The notes: generated by a model from the sequence alone, not told the origin. DNA of 64,000 bases from Leptothoe spongobia TAU-MAC 1115 (GCF_018739885.1 NZ_JADOES010000013.1:1-64000); one strand, 5' to 3'; shown: positions 17,396-26,314, counted from the first letter of the stretch. A program made the numbers and translations.

Positions 17396-19260
17396 TGCCC
17401 CCTCAGAATGCTCAGGACGAAGTCCAAATCTTTGAAGACCTCTTAGAATTTCTGAGACGCACACGCGGGTTTGATTTTACCGGGTATAAGCGCTCGTCTC
17501 TGCAGCGGCGGTTCACCAAGCAAATGCACACCCATAGTATTGATACCTTTGGCGAATACCTCGACTATCTGGAGGTGCATCCTGAGGAATTCACGCCCCT
17601 CTTTAATACCATCTTGATCAATGTCACCTCATTTTTTCGAGATCAACCTGCCTGGGACTATCTGTGGCATGAGGTCTTACCCACCATCCTCAGTAAAAAA
17701 GCAGCCGATGAGCCCATCCGCCTCTGGAGCGCAGGCTGTGCTTCCGGCGAGGAGGCCTATACCCTGGCCATGATCCTGGCCGAATTACTGGGTCCAGTGC
17801 AGTTTCGTCAGCGGGTCAAGATCTACGCCACCGATGTTGATGAAGAAGCCCTGGCAGAAGCTCGTCACGCTAGCTATCGTCTTCAAGACATCGAGGTGAT
17901 CCCCCAAGCCTTACGAGATAAATACTTTGAGCCCCTGGCAGAAAGCTATGTCTTTCGGGCCGATCTGCGCCGGAGCGTGATTTTTGGCCGTCATGACCTG
18001 GTGCAAGATGCTCCCATTTCTCGCCTCGATTTAATGGTTTGTCGCAATACCCTGATGTATTTCAATTCCGAAATCCAGGGTCGCATTTTGGCTCGATTTC
18101 ACTTTGCCCTTAACCCAAACGGAGCGATATTTTTAGGTAAAGCAGAAATGCTACTCACCCATGCCAATTTGTTTACACCGATCAATCTGCAGCATCGAAT
18201 TTTTAGTAAAGTCTCTAGCTCGACCATGCGTGATCGTCTCTTCGTACTCGCCCAGAGCGGCGATCAAGAAGCTGGCAGCCGCTTGGCCGTACAGGTCCGG
18301 TTAAGGGATGCTGCCTTTAACGTCAGCACTATTGCCCAGATCGTTGTGGACTTTAAAGGCCATCTGATGATGGCCAATCATCTGGCTCGGAGCACCTTTG
18401 GCATTAGCCTCCAAGACCTGGGGAAGCCCCTGCAAGATCTAGAAATTTCCTATCGTCCCTTAGAACTACGATCCCTGATTGAGCAGGTTTACAATGAGCA
18501 GCAGTCCAGCGTGCTTAAAGATGTGCCACGGACCTTGCCGGATGGGAGCACCCAATTTTTAGACGTGCAGCTCATACCCCTGCGAGAAAACGGCAGCGAG
18601 CTGATCGGCGTTAGCATTTCCTTTACCGATGTCACCCGCTACCATGAGCTACAGACTGAAGTACAACGCTCGAACCAGGATCTAGAAACGGCCAACGAAG
18701 AGCTCCAGTCCAGTAACGAAGAACTAGAGACCACCAACGAAGAGCTCCAATCCACCAACGAAGAATTGGAGACCACCAACGAGGAACTCCAGTCCACCAA
18801 CGAAGAACTGGAAACCATGAACGAAGAACTCCAGTCCACCAACGAGGAACTGCAAACTATCAACGATGAACTACGTCTGCGCACCAGCGAGGCCAACCAG
18901 GCCAATGCCTATCTAAACTCAATTTTGGCCAGCATCAAGGCCGGTGTTGCAGTGCTCGATCGACAATTTAACATCCTCACCTGGAACCAGGAAACCGAGG
19001 ACTTTTGGGGGCTGCGCTCCGAAGAAGTCGAAGGAAAGTCCTTTTGGAATTTGGACATTGGCCTACCCGTCGATCAGCTCCGCGAAGCGATCCGCGCCTG
19101 CCTCAATGGTGAAAATCGGGTGGAAGTGGTGCTCGAAACCATCAACCGCCGTGGACAGGCCTTTACCTGTCGAGTCGCCTGTACCCCCCTCATTGGTATA
19201 GACAATGAACGTCAAGGGGTAATCCTGTTGATGGAAGCAGATACGTCAATCAATTCATGA
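17395..19260 (+). CDS. CheR methyltransferase with coiled-coil and PAS domains
   Basis: Protein of 621 residues. The CheR N-terminal and SAM-dependent methyltransferase domains span about 1-275, with the SAM motif LWSAGCASGEEAYTLAM and the DLMVCRNTLMYF region. A PAS domain lies at about 300-415. A long coiled coil built from repeats of the ELQSTNEELETTNE kind spans about 418-500 and is encoded by near-identical 30-base DNA repeats at about 18690-18870. A second PAS domain ends the protein. Co-translated with the CheB gene. It probably methylates glutamates in a signalling partner, and the coiled coil may mediate that contact. No kinase domain is attached. Confidence 0.92.
   Translation: MPPQNAQDEVQIFEDLLEFLRRTRGFDFTGYKRSSLQRRFTKQMHTHSIDTFGEYLDYLEVHPEEFTPLFNTILINVTSFFRDQPAWDYLWHEVLPTILSKKAADEPIRLWSAGCASGEEAYTLAMILAELLGPVQFRQRVKIYATDVDEEALAEARHASYRLQDIEVIPQALRDKYFEPLAESYVFRADLRRSVIFGRHDLVQDAPISRLDLMVCRNTLMYFNSEIQGRILARFHFALNPNGAIFLGKAEMLLTHANLFTPINLQHRIFSKVSSSTMRDRLFVLAQSGDQEAGSRLAVQVRLRDAAFNVSTIAQIVVDFKGHLMMANHLARSTFGISLQDLGKPLQDLEISYRPLELRSLIEQVYNEQQSSVLKDVPRTLPDGSTQFLDVQLIPLRENGSELIGVSISFTDVTRYHELQTEVQRSNQDLETANEELQSSNEELETTNEELQSTNEELETTNEELQSTNEELETMNEELQSTNEELQTINDELRLRTSEANQANAYLNSILASIKAGVAVLDRQFNILTWNQETEDFWGLRSEEVEGKSFWNLDIGLPVDQLREAIRACLNGENRVEVVLETINRRGQAFTCRVACTPLIGIDNERQGVILLMEADTSINS
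18690..18870 (+). repeat. In-frame coiled-coil coding repeats
   Basis: Successive copies of a sequence encoding ELQSTNEELETTNE, with a period of 30 bases for each pair of heptad-like units. These are well known in CheR/PAS proteins. They also open a spurious antisense frame rich in Ser. Confidence 0.85.
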
Positions 19261-19314
19261 GTACCCACAATTAACCTGGTCAAATCCTTAGCTTTAGGGC
19301 GTGAGTTGTAGCAT

Positions 19315-21363
19315 ATGACACTATACTTGGATATTTTTGACAAGAAGTTTGAAAAAGCACGACAACGATTAGCGGGGTTGGCTCAGCAAACGGAACAAGG
19401 CGCTCTGCCCCAAGACATCCTTACCGACACATTGGATGAACTGGCTAATGCCCTGGAAGAGGTGCATGTCCTCTCAGAAGAGCTAGCTGAGCAACATGAC
19501 TACCTGCAAACTGCTCATGTGACTATCATCACAGAGCGCCAGCAATATTTTGATCTATTTGATCTGGCCCCCGAGGGCTATATCGTCACCAATACCCAGG
19601 GAATAATCGAGCAAATCAATCAGACTGCGGTCACTCTGCTCGCTCGACATCAACGGTTGCTCATTGGTAAGCCCCTAGGGGCATTGGTTGCCCAAGCTGA
19701 TAGCCAGCGGTTTTATACATTACTTACCCGATTGCAACAAGGCGAAACTTTTCAAAATCTCGATCTATGTCTGCATTCGTATAAACGACAGTCTATACAT
19801 GCGTCTTTCACCATTGCCCCCATCAGAGATCATCAATCTCAGCTATTGGGGTTTCGTTGGCTGTTTCGAGATCTGACCCAGCAACGCCAGGCAGCCATTG
19901 CCCTCGAAGAAAGTGAAGCCCAATACCGAGCCATTGTTGAAGACCAGACCGAGTTGATCTGTCGTTCATTGGCCGATGCCCGCATTACCTTTGCCAATCA
20001 GGCATTTTGTTATTATTTTGACCGCTCCCCTATGCATGTAATGGGCACCAGTTTTTTGGATCAAGTGGCAGAAGCCGATAGAGAAATGGTGCTGCAGCAA
20101 TTAGCAGCCCTTGATCGGGTCAATCCAGTGATCACGCTGGAGCATCGGGTAGTCCTACCGGGTGGGGAGCTGCGCTGGCAGTCGTGGGTCCATCGTGCTT
20201 TGTTTGATGATAAAGGTGATTTTTTCCAATTTCAATCAGCGGGGCGAGATATCACAGACCAAAAGCAAGCCGAGGAGGACTTGCGGCAGCGTGAAGCCCA
20301 ACTGCGCTTGGTGACCGATGCCCTGCCCGTACTCCTGGCTTATATCAATAGCAAGCAAGAGGTTGTCTATGCCAATCGCACCCATGAGCAATGGTTAGGG
20401 ATACCCAGCACAGGTATCGTCGGGCTGTATCTATGGGAAGCCCTGGGTCCAGATGCCTATCGGCAGATTAGATTTCCGGTGGAAGAAGCGCTGTCAGGAG
20501 AGTATGTCACCTTTGAGCAGGAGCTGATGTGGCCCAACCAGCCTCCGTTTTGGATCAGTGCCACGTTTGTGCCTGATCGAACAACCGCAGGGCATATCAA
20601 TGGATTCTTTGTATTGATTAATGATATTAGCGATCGCAAAGCGCTAGAAGATCAAAAAGATCAGCTGATCTCCATTGTTAGCCATGAACTGCGCATACCC
20701 TTAACCTCCATCCATGGAGCCCTCAGGTTACTCACCCACGGGGAGGTCGATCCACTTTCGGCAGACGGTCAAGATTTGCTGGCCGTGGCTGATAGAAGTG
20801 CTGAACGCATGGTGTGTTTGATCGATGATTTGCTCGATTTGCAACAAATTAAGCTGGGTAATGTGCCACTCAATCCCCAAGTCTGCCAGGCAGCTGACTT
20901 AATTAAAAGCGCCATCGATACGCTACAGGTCATGGCCCAGGAACATAACATTACCTTGAAGACCGCCCCTTGTGAGGTGGCTGTCTGGGCAGATTGCGAT
21001 CGCATTGTCCAAGTACTTGCCAATCTGATTAGCAATGCCATTAAATTCTCTCCTACCGGCAGCACCGTGTGGATAACAGCCGGAAAAGCTGTAAATGCCA
21101 ACCTCCCCCCCTCCTCCCCCCATGTTAGATTCCAGGTACGCGATCAAGGCCAAGGCATGCCAGAAGAGAATCTAGAGCGTATTTTTGAGGCCTTTCATCA
21201 ACTTGACGTATCCGATTCTCGTAGTCGGGGTGGCGTGGGATTAGGGCTGGCCATTTGTCGCACTATTATCGAGCAGCATGGAGGCACTATGCGAGTAGAG
21301 AGCACATTAGACTATGGCACCACCGTGTCATTTACCTTGCCCCGCAAAGGCTATCAACCATAA
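19315..21363 (+). CDS. PAS-PAS-PAS sensor histidine kinase
   Basis: Soluble hybrid sensor of 682 residues. Residues 1-70 form an amphipathic helical module (LDIFDKKFEKARQRL, then LDELANALEEVHVLSEELAEQ) shared with the next two genes. Three PAS domains follow (about 75-185, 200-320, 325-445). The HisKA domain has His457 in VSHELRIPLTS, where the usual Thr of ELRTP is Ile. The HATPase domain has NLISNAIKF, DQGQGMP and GGVGLGLAIC. Kinase motifs are otherwise intact. No membrane segment is visible, so it should sense an internal cue. It lies 54 bases after the CheR gene in the same orientation. Likely targets are the receivers encoded at 15586. Confidence 0.92.
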   Translation: MTLYLDIFDKKFEKARQRLAGLAQQTEQGALPQDILTDTLDELANALEEVHVLSEELAEQHDYLQTAHVTIITERQQYFDLFDLAPEGYIVTNTQGIIEQINQTAVTLLARHQRLLIGKPLGALVAQADSQRFYTLLTRLQQGETFQNLDLCLHSYKRQSIHASFTIAPIRDHQSQLLGFRWLFRDLTQQRQAAIALEESEAQYRAIVEDQTELICRSLADARITFANQAFCYYFDRSPMHVMGTSFLDQVAEADREMVLQQLAALDRVNPVITLEHRVVLPGGELRWQSWVHRALFDDKGDFFQFQSAGRDITDQKQAEEDLRQREAQLRLVTDALPVLLAYINSKQEVVYANRTHEQWLGIPSTGIVGLYLWEALGPDAYRQIRFPVEEALSGEYVTFEQELMWPNQPPFWISATFVPDRTTAGHINGFFVLINDISDRKALEDQKDQLISIVSHELRIPLTSIHGALRLLTHGEVDPLSADGQDLLAVADRSAERMVCLIDDLLDLQQIKLGNVPLNPQVCQAADLIKSAIDTLQVMAQEHNITLKTAPCEVAVWADCDRIVQVLANLISNAIKFSPTGSTVWITAGKAVNANLPPSSPHVRFQVRDQGQGMPEENLERIFEAFHQLDVSDSRSRGGVGLGLAICRTIIEQHGGTMRVESTLDYGTTVSFTLPRKGYQP

Positions 21364-21417
21364 AATTTATCAGTTTTTCCATAGAGCCCTCATAAAAGAA
21401 GAGCCCTCATAAAAGCG

Positions 21418-22791
21418 ATGACATTCCATCTGGATATTTTTAACCAGCAGTTCGAGCAAGCACAACAACAACTAGAAAAGTTTTTACAACAAGCCGAACA
21501 AGGCAATGCACCAAAATCTCTCCTCACCCAAGCCTTAGATGAACTGACCAATGCCCTAGAAGAAGCCCATGTCCTCTCAGAAGAGCTGGCTGAGCAATAT
21601 AGCCAACTGCAAGTAGCCCAGCTGGCCCTCGCTACAGAACGCCAGCAATATTTTGATCTATTTGACCTGGCCCCCGATGGCTATATCATTACCGATACCA
21701 AGGGTATTATCCAGCAAATCAACCAAACAGCAACAATCCGGCTCAATCAACACCAGCGGTCGCCCATCGGTAAGCCCTTAGCAGTGATGATGGCCCAAGC
21801 CGATGTCCATGATTTTTATACCTTGCTCAACCGATTACAGCAAGGTGAAGCCTTTCGAAATATCAGCCTGCGTCTGCAACCTTACCAAAAGCAGTCCCTA
21901 TATGCGTCTTTCACCGTTGCCCCCATGCATGATCATCAGACTCAGCTGGTCGGGTTTCGCTGGTTATTTCGAGACCTGACCCAGCAGCGACGGGCCACCA
22001 TCGCCCTTCAAGAAAGCGAGGCTAAATACCGCGCCATCGTTGAAGACCAAACCGAGTTAATCTGCCGCTTGATGGCTGATGGTCGATTAACCTTTGTCAA
22101 TCAAGCATTTTGCCAGTATTTTGACTGCTCCTCAGAATCCGTAATGGGTGAAAACTTCTTTGAGCTGATTGGAGAAACATCCCACGAAAAGATACTGAAG
22201 CATTTAGCCATCCTTGATCGCCTCGATCAAGACCATCCCATCATCACCTTTGACCATCGCATAGTCCTGCCCGATGGGCAGATCCGTTGGCAGCAATGGG
22301 TCCATCGAGCCCTATTTGACCGCAATGGTGATTTTTTTCAATTTCAGTCAGCAGGGCGCGATATCACCGACCAAAAATATGCCCAAGACGCATTGCAACA
22401 ACGTGAAGCTCAACTTTGCCTGGTCACCGATGTCTTACCTGTACTTCTAACCTATATTAATGATAAGCAACAGGTGATCTATGCCAATCGCACACCTAAG
22501 CATTGGCTAGGCAAACCTCGAGGCGATATCGTGGGGTATTATCTATGGGATGTGTTAGGCCCAACTGCCTACCAGCAGGTTAGAATCCCAATTGAAAGAG
22601 CGTTATCAGGCACTCGGGTCACGTTTGAGCAAGAAGTGACGTTGTCAAATCAGGATCCGTTTTGGATCAGTGTTACGTTTGTACCCGATCAGCCTGACAA
22701 AGAGCAGGTCAATGGATTCTTTGCCTTGGTTAAACGACTTGACTGTATCGATACAGAGAACAATATCAGGTGCACCAATAATAGTGGATAA
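21418..22791 (+). CDS. Truncated PAS sensor lacking a kinase domain
   Basis: Protein of 457 residues that is collinear with the first two thirds of the upstream kinase: the same helical module (LDIFNQQFEQAQQQL, LDELTNALEEAHVLSEELAEQ) and three PAS domains. Similarity stops after NGFFALV at about 22733, where the paralogue continues into NDISDRKALED and the kinase core. The last 20 residues are unrelated. Removing one A from the run AAA near 22734 would restore VNDL, so a one-base insertion followed by loss of the kinase region is possible. A palindromic repeat begins about 10 bases after the stop. It may be a decayed kinase or a PAS-only partner for the neighbouring sensors. Confidence 0.85.
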   Translation: MTFHLDIFNQQFEQAQQQLEKFLQQAEQGNAPKSLLTQALDELTNALEEAHVLSEELAEQYSQLQVAQLALATERQQYFDLFDLAPDGYIITDTKGIIQQINQTATIRLNQHQRSPIGKPLAVMMAQADVHDFYTLLNRLQQGEAFRNISLRLQPYQKQSLYASFTVAPMHDHQTQLVGFRWLFRDLTQQRRATIALQESEAKYRAIVEDQTELICRLMADGRLTFVNQAFCQYFDCSSESVMGENFFELIGETSHEKILKHLAILDRLDQDHPIITFDHRIVLPDGQIRWQQWVHRALFDRNGDFFQFQSAGRDITDQKYAQDALQQREAQLCLVTDVLPVLLTYINDKQQVIYANRTPKHWLGKPRGDIVGYYLWDVLGPTAYQQVRIPIERALSGTRVTFEQEVTLSNQDPFWISVTFVPDQPDKEQVNGFFALVKRLDCIDTENNIRCTNNSG

Positions 22792-22800
22792 AGTTTGTCC

Positions 22801-22909
22801 TTAAGTCGGTTGTCCCAATTATGCTTTACATCTTGAGGCCCCCTTCCGTCCCCCAATACTGGGAGAGACTAGACTCAAAGCCCCCAGTATTGGGGGGGTG
22901 GGGGCTTAA
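22801..22909. repeat. Palindromic intergenic repeat, copy A
   Basis: Starts with TTAAGTCGGTTGTCC (22801-22815), related to the end of copy B. It contains a large hairpin: CCCCCAATACTGGG (22850-22863) pairs with CCCAGTATTGGGGG (22883-22896) across the spacer AGACTAGACTCAAAG. The repeat runs to within a few bases of the start codon at 22910, so the G-rich right arm sits where a ribosome binding site would be. Confidence 0.8.
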
Positions 22910-25180
22910 ATGAAAATAAACCCAAATATTTTCGACCATAAGATTAAAAAAGAGCAACAAAGACTAGCAGAATTAAGTCAACAGCTAGGGCAATCCCATC
23001 CATCGGCTGCACTTTTTCAAGAGGGGCTCGAAGCACTGTCAACCGCATTAGAAGAAGTCCATGTCCTCTCAGAAGAATTGACAGCTCAGCATAGCCAACT
23101 CCAAGTTGCCCAAAGCATCTTGCTAAAAGAGCATCAACAATACTTTGAACTCTTCAATCTAGCCCCAGATGGCTATATCGTTACAGATCCCCAAGGAATA
23201 ATCCAGCAAGTTAACCTCACAGCTGCTAGCCTACTCAATCGCCGCCAAAATTTTCTCATTAGAAAGCCGCTAAGTGTTCTGATAGCACCATCAGAGCAAA
23301 AACACTTTTACAACTTGCTCAAAAACTTGCGTCAAGGCAAATCCCAACAGAATACTTGCCTGCACTTAAAACCTTATGGAGGTCAGCATCTCTGTGCCAG
23401 CTTCACCATTACGGTTGTGCATAATTACCAGTCTCAAATTACAGGATTTCGTTGGTTATTTCGAGACCTGACCACACAGCAGCGCACCATCATTGCCTTA
23501 GAAAAAAGCCAAAAACGCTACACTACCCTGGCAGCAGCCGTTCCAGTCGGGATTTTTCGTGCCGATGTTGAAGGGAACTGCATTTATGTCAATGAGCGTT
23601 GGTGTCAGATTTCTGGGCTCACCCCAGAGGCTGCCCACAGGAATGGATGGTTCCAAGGGCTACATCCTGACGATCGAGAGCGGGTTTCTACCCAATGGAC
23701 TCAATTTGTTCTGCAAAGTCATTCCTTTCAACTCGAATTTCGATTTCAACATCCTGACGGTAAGGTGACGTGGGTCTATGGACAGGCAATTCCTGAAGAG
23801 AATACTGAGGCAGGTATATCCAGCTATGTGGGCAGCATTACCGATATTACCGATCTCAAACAGGCTCAAGACCTGATTAAATACAATGCTCTCCATGACC
23901 CCCTGACAAATTTGCCCAATCGCACACTGTTGCTAGACAGGCTTGATCTCAATATCAATAAAGCTAATCGTCATCAAAACTATAGTTATGCCGTTCTATT
24001 TTTGGATCTAGATCGGTTTAAGGTGATTAACGATAGCTTAGGTCACTCGGTAGGCGATCAACTACTCATAGCCCTAGCCCAAAGATTAAAAACACATTTA
24101 CGGAGCATTGACTTAGTCACTCGACTAGGGGGTGATGAGTTTGTAATCCTGTTAGAAGACATTAATGACCCAGCCATTGTCATCCACATTGTTGAGCGCA
24201 TCTTAGCGGACAGTCAAACACCTTTCATTATCCATGGGCATGAAATTTTCACTAGCTTAAGTGTGGGTATTGTGCTGGGCACCAGAGATTATCATCAAGC
24301 CACTGATTTAATTCGCGATGCAGATATTGCCATGTATCGGGCTAAGACGCAGGAACACAATTCATATAAATTCTTTGATGAGGCCATGCATGCCCAATCG
24401 CTCAACCGCCTCAATTTAGAGATAGATCTCCGTAAGTCCCTCGAACAAGAGGCCTTTACTATATATTATCAACCTATTTTTGAACTAACCAATCATAGAC
24501 TGATTGGATTCGAAGCATTAGTCCGTTGGCAGCATCCCACCCGTGGCCTGATTTTTCCAAATAACTTTATATCTGTTACTGAAGAGACTGGAATGATTGT
24601 GCTATTAGATCGTTGGATATTTTATAAGGCTTGCCAACAAATGGCCGAATGGAAACACAAGTTTGCTAATTGTTTTCCGCTTAAAATTAGCATTAACCTG
24701 TCTGCCAAAGATTTGAGTAAACCTGATTTGATTCAAGCTATTGACAGTACACTGGCTAAGACTGGATTAGACGGTGATTCGATCATCCTAGAGATCACCG
24801 AAAATATCCTAATTGAGGACATCGATCAGACCATTGATCTATTAGCCCAGCTAGCATCAAGACATATTCAGATCAGTATTGATGATTTTGGAACAGGCTA
24901 TTCCTCCCTCAGTTATCTTCATAAGCTACCTGTTCACACCCTCAAAATCGACCGTACTTTTGTGGAGAAAATACAAACAGAAAACTGCCAATATAAGGTT
25001 GTGAGCACCATCTTAGCCTTAAGCAAACAACTCGGATTAACCGTTGTAGCAGAGGGCATCGAAACAGCCCGACAATTACAACAACTACAGCAGCTTGGCT
25101 GTCAATTTGGCCAAGGCTACCTATTTTCCCACCCTCTTGCTGCTACTGACATTGAGGCAACTTTTCTCCAAGGCGATTGA
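22910..25180 (+). CDS. PAS sensor with GGDEF and EAL domains (cyclic-di-GMP turnover)
   Basis: Protein of 756 residues. It begins with the same helical module (NIFDHKIKKEQQRL, LEALSTALEEVHVLSEEL) and first PAS domain as the two preceding genes, then a different PAS domain with a PAC segment (about 205-325). A diguanylate cyclase domain has GGDEF at 407-411 and an intact RxxD inhibitory site (RSID) five residues upstream. A phosphodiesterase domain has EAL at 535-537, EITENIL, DDFGTGYSS and EGIET. Both active sites look complete, so the protein could make or break cyclic-di-GMP depending on its PAS input. Cyclic-di-GMP often controls exopolysaccharide and motility, which fits the glycan and hormogonium genes nearby (inference). 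Confidence 0.93.
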   Translation: MKINPNIFDHKIKKEQQRLAELSQQLGQSHPSAALFQEGLEALSTALEEVHVLSEELTAQHSQLQVAQSILLKEHQQYFELFNLAPDGYIVTDPQGIIQQVNLTAASLLNRRQNFLIRKPLSVLIAPSEQKHFYNLLKNLRQGKSQQNTCLHLKPYGGQHLCASFTITVVHNYQSQITGFRWLFRDLTTQQRTIIALEKSQKRYTTLAAAVPVGIFRADVEGNCIYVNERWCQISGLTPEAAHRNGWFQGLHPDDRERVSTQWTQFVLQSHSFQLEFRFQHPDGKVTWVYGQAIPEENTEAGISSYVGSITDITDLKQAQDLIKYNALHDPLTNLPNRTLLLDRLDLNINKANRHQNYSYAVLFLDLDRFKVINDSLGHSVGDQLLIALAQRLKTHLRSIDLVTRLGGDEFVILLEDINDPAIVIHIVERILADSQTPFIIHGHEIFTSLSVGIVLGTRDYHQATDLIRDADIAMYRAKTQEHNSYKFFDEAMHAQSLNRLNLEIDLRKSLEQEAFTIYYQPIFELTNHRLIGFEALVRWQHPTRGLIFPNNFISVTEETGMIVLLDRWIFYKACQQMAEWKHKFANCFPLKISINLSAKDLSKPDLIQAIDSTLAKTGLDGDSIILEITENILIEDIDQTIDLLAQLASRHIQISIDDFGTGYSSLSYLHKLPVHTLKIDRTFVEKIQTENCQYKVVSTILALSKQLGLTVVAEGIETARQLQQLQQLGCQFGQGYLFSHPLAATDIEATFLQGD

Positions 25181-25231
25181 CCTGCAAACCATTGCTAACT
25201 GTTTAGACACTATCCCCAATAGCAATTCGCC

Positions 25232-25398
25232 TTAAGTAGGTTGGCCTAATTATTTATAAGATGGAGGATCAGGAGTTTGACCTCCTCGGATATGCCCCCA
25301 AACCCCCAATTCTGGGGGCTTTGAGTCTAGTCTCCCCCAGGATTGGGTGAGGTCAGGGGGCCTCGGTATCTGAAGCCTACTTTGGATAACCTACTTAA
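25232..25398. repeat. Palindromic intergenic repeat, copy B (MITE-like)
   Basis: An element of about 167 bases with 15-base terminal inverted repeats: TTAAGTAGGTTGGCC at the left and GGATAACCTACTTAA at the right (13 of 15 match after reverse complement). Inside, CCCCCAATTCTGGGGG pairs with CCCCCAGGATTGGG around the spacer CTTTGAGTCTAGTCT, the exact reverse complement of the spacer in copy A. No transposase is encoded, so it is a MITE-like or REP-like element. Confidence 0.8.
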
Positions 25399-25441
25399 CT
25401 GAGAAGAAATCAGCAACATCATAAATTTAATTCCAAAAACC

Positions 25442-25461
25442 TTGACCAATCAGTCTAAGTT
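25442..25461 (+). promoter_or_regulatory. Putative TetR operator, tetR side
   Basis: TTGACCAATCAGTCTAAGTT, 38 bases before the tetR start codon. Its core GAC-N6-GTC is an inverted repeat. The same 20-mer occurs in reverse orientation at 26295-26314 upstream of the short-chain dehydrogenase gene, with 17 of 20 positions identical. Two copies flanking a TetR gene point to autoregulation plus control of the downstream gene. Confidence 0.65.
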
Positions 25462-25499
25462 CGCTATTCTTAAATCAAGGTCGTCAACCACCCAGACTC

Positions 25500-26090
25500 A
25501 TGACACGCGGACCCAGCAAGCAATTCGACGCCGAAATCGCCCTTAGCAAGGCCATGGACGTGTTTTGGGAGCACGGCTACGAAGCCGCCAGCCTCTCACA
25601 ATTGCTCAAGCAAATGGGTATCGGCAAAAAGAGCCTGTACGACACCTTTGGCAACAAGCAATCGCTGTTTCTCAAAGCCCTGGAGCACTATGCCCATACT
25701 ACGCTGCGAGATATCAAAGAACGCTTGTCGGCAGAGGGATCCACCCTCACCAACATCAAACAGCTACTCCTCGACTGGCAAACCATGCACAGTCGCCCCG
25801 GTAGCTGCGGCTGTATGCTCGGCACCAACATCGCCGACTTCAACACCGACGATGAAGCCATCGCCAAAGTCATGCGCGGCTACCTGCGCCAGCTAGAAGA
25901 CACCTTCAGCAGCGCCCTCACCCGCGCCCAAAAAGCCGGAGAGCTAAGCCCCAACAAAAACCCACGGGACCTGGCTCGCCTGCTACTCTGCACCACCCAG
26001 GGCATCGCCCTCCTCGGCAGAGTCATGGAAGACGACACCACCCTACAAGGAGCCGTGCAATCCGCGTTGCTGCTTTTAGAGGAAGAGTGA
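25500..26090 (+). CDS. TetR/AcrR-family transcriptional regulator
   Basis: Repressor-type regulator of 196 residues. The N-terminal helix-turn-helix spans about 5-55 (ALSKAMDVFWEHGYEAASLSQLLKQMGIGKKSLYDTFGNKQSLF), followed by an all-helical ligand domain with a C-terminal TetR_C-like region (PRDLARLLLCTTQGIALLGRV). The gene is noticeably richer in C and GC-ending codons than its neighbours, which may mark recent transfer. It probably binds the 20-bp inverted sequence found in front of itself and in front of the dehydrogenase gene. Ligands of this family are small hydrophobic or electrophilic compounds; here it is unknown. Confidence 0.93.
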   Translation: MTRGPSKQFDAEIALSKAMDVFWEHGYEAASLSQLLKQMGIGKKSLYDTFGNKQSLFLKALEHYAHTTLRDIKERLSAEGSTLTNIKQLLLDWQTMHSRPGSCGCMLGTNIADFNTDDEAIAKVMRGYLRQLEDTFSSALTRAQKAGELSPNKNPRDLARLLLCTTQGIALLGRVMEDDTTLQGAVQSALLLLEEE

Positions 26091-26130
26091 CGCATTGTTG
26101 TTAGAGAAGTTTTCCCAAAAGCGATTGCTT

Positions 26131-26265
26131 TCGGAGGGCCCCGTTCGGCTGAGCGAAGTCGAAGCCTAAATCCCCAAGTTTGGGAACTTTGAGTTCTTCC
26201 CATCACACACATGGGTAGAGAATAATCTCCTGAAGCCCCCAAACTTGGGGGTGGGGCCTATCTCC
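26131..26265. repeat. Palindromic intergenic repeat, copy C
   Basis: CCCCAAGTTTGGG (26172-26184) is a perfect inverted match to CCCAAACTTGGGG (26238-26250). The spacer CTTTGAGTTCTTCCC and the right flank CTGAAGCCCCC resemble copies B and D. The left flank carries a second hairpin-forming motif (TTCGGCTGAGCGAAGTCGAA, about 26144-26163) of a type common between cyanobacterial genes. Confidence 0.75.
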
Positions 26266-26294
26266 CTCCTAACAAAACCGACTTTTTTTGCAAA

Positions 26295-26314
26295 AACTTA
26301 GACCGATCAGTCAA
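26295..26314 (-). promoter_or_regulatory. Putative TetR operator, dehydrogenase side
   Basis: AACTTAGACCGATCAGTCAA, the reverse-oriented partner of the site at 25442-25461. The core GACCGATCAGTC is a near-perfect dyad. It ends 26 bases upstream of the dehydrogenase start codon, a position where a bound repressor would block transcription. Confidence 0.65.

Larger units (their letters stand above)
25181..25499. other. Intergenic region with repeat copy B and an operator
   Basis: The 319 bases between the GGDEF-EAL gene and tetR hold a complete copy of the palindromic repeat (25232-25398) and then the operator-like sequence at 25442-25461. No gene is seen. Confidence 0.6.

Noticed and set aside
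18639..18905. Ser-rich minus-strand frame opposite the CheR/PAS coiled coil
   Set aside because: It is the antisense of the ELQSTNEELETTNE repeats; its periodicity is a by-product of the coding repeats.
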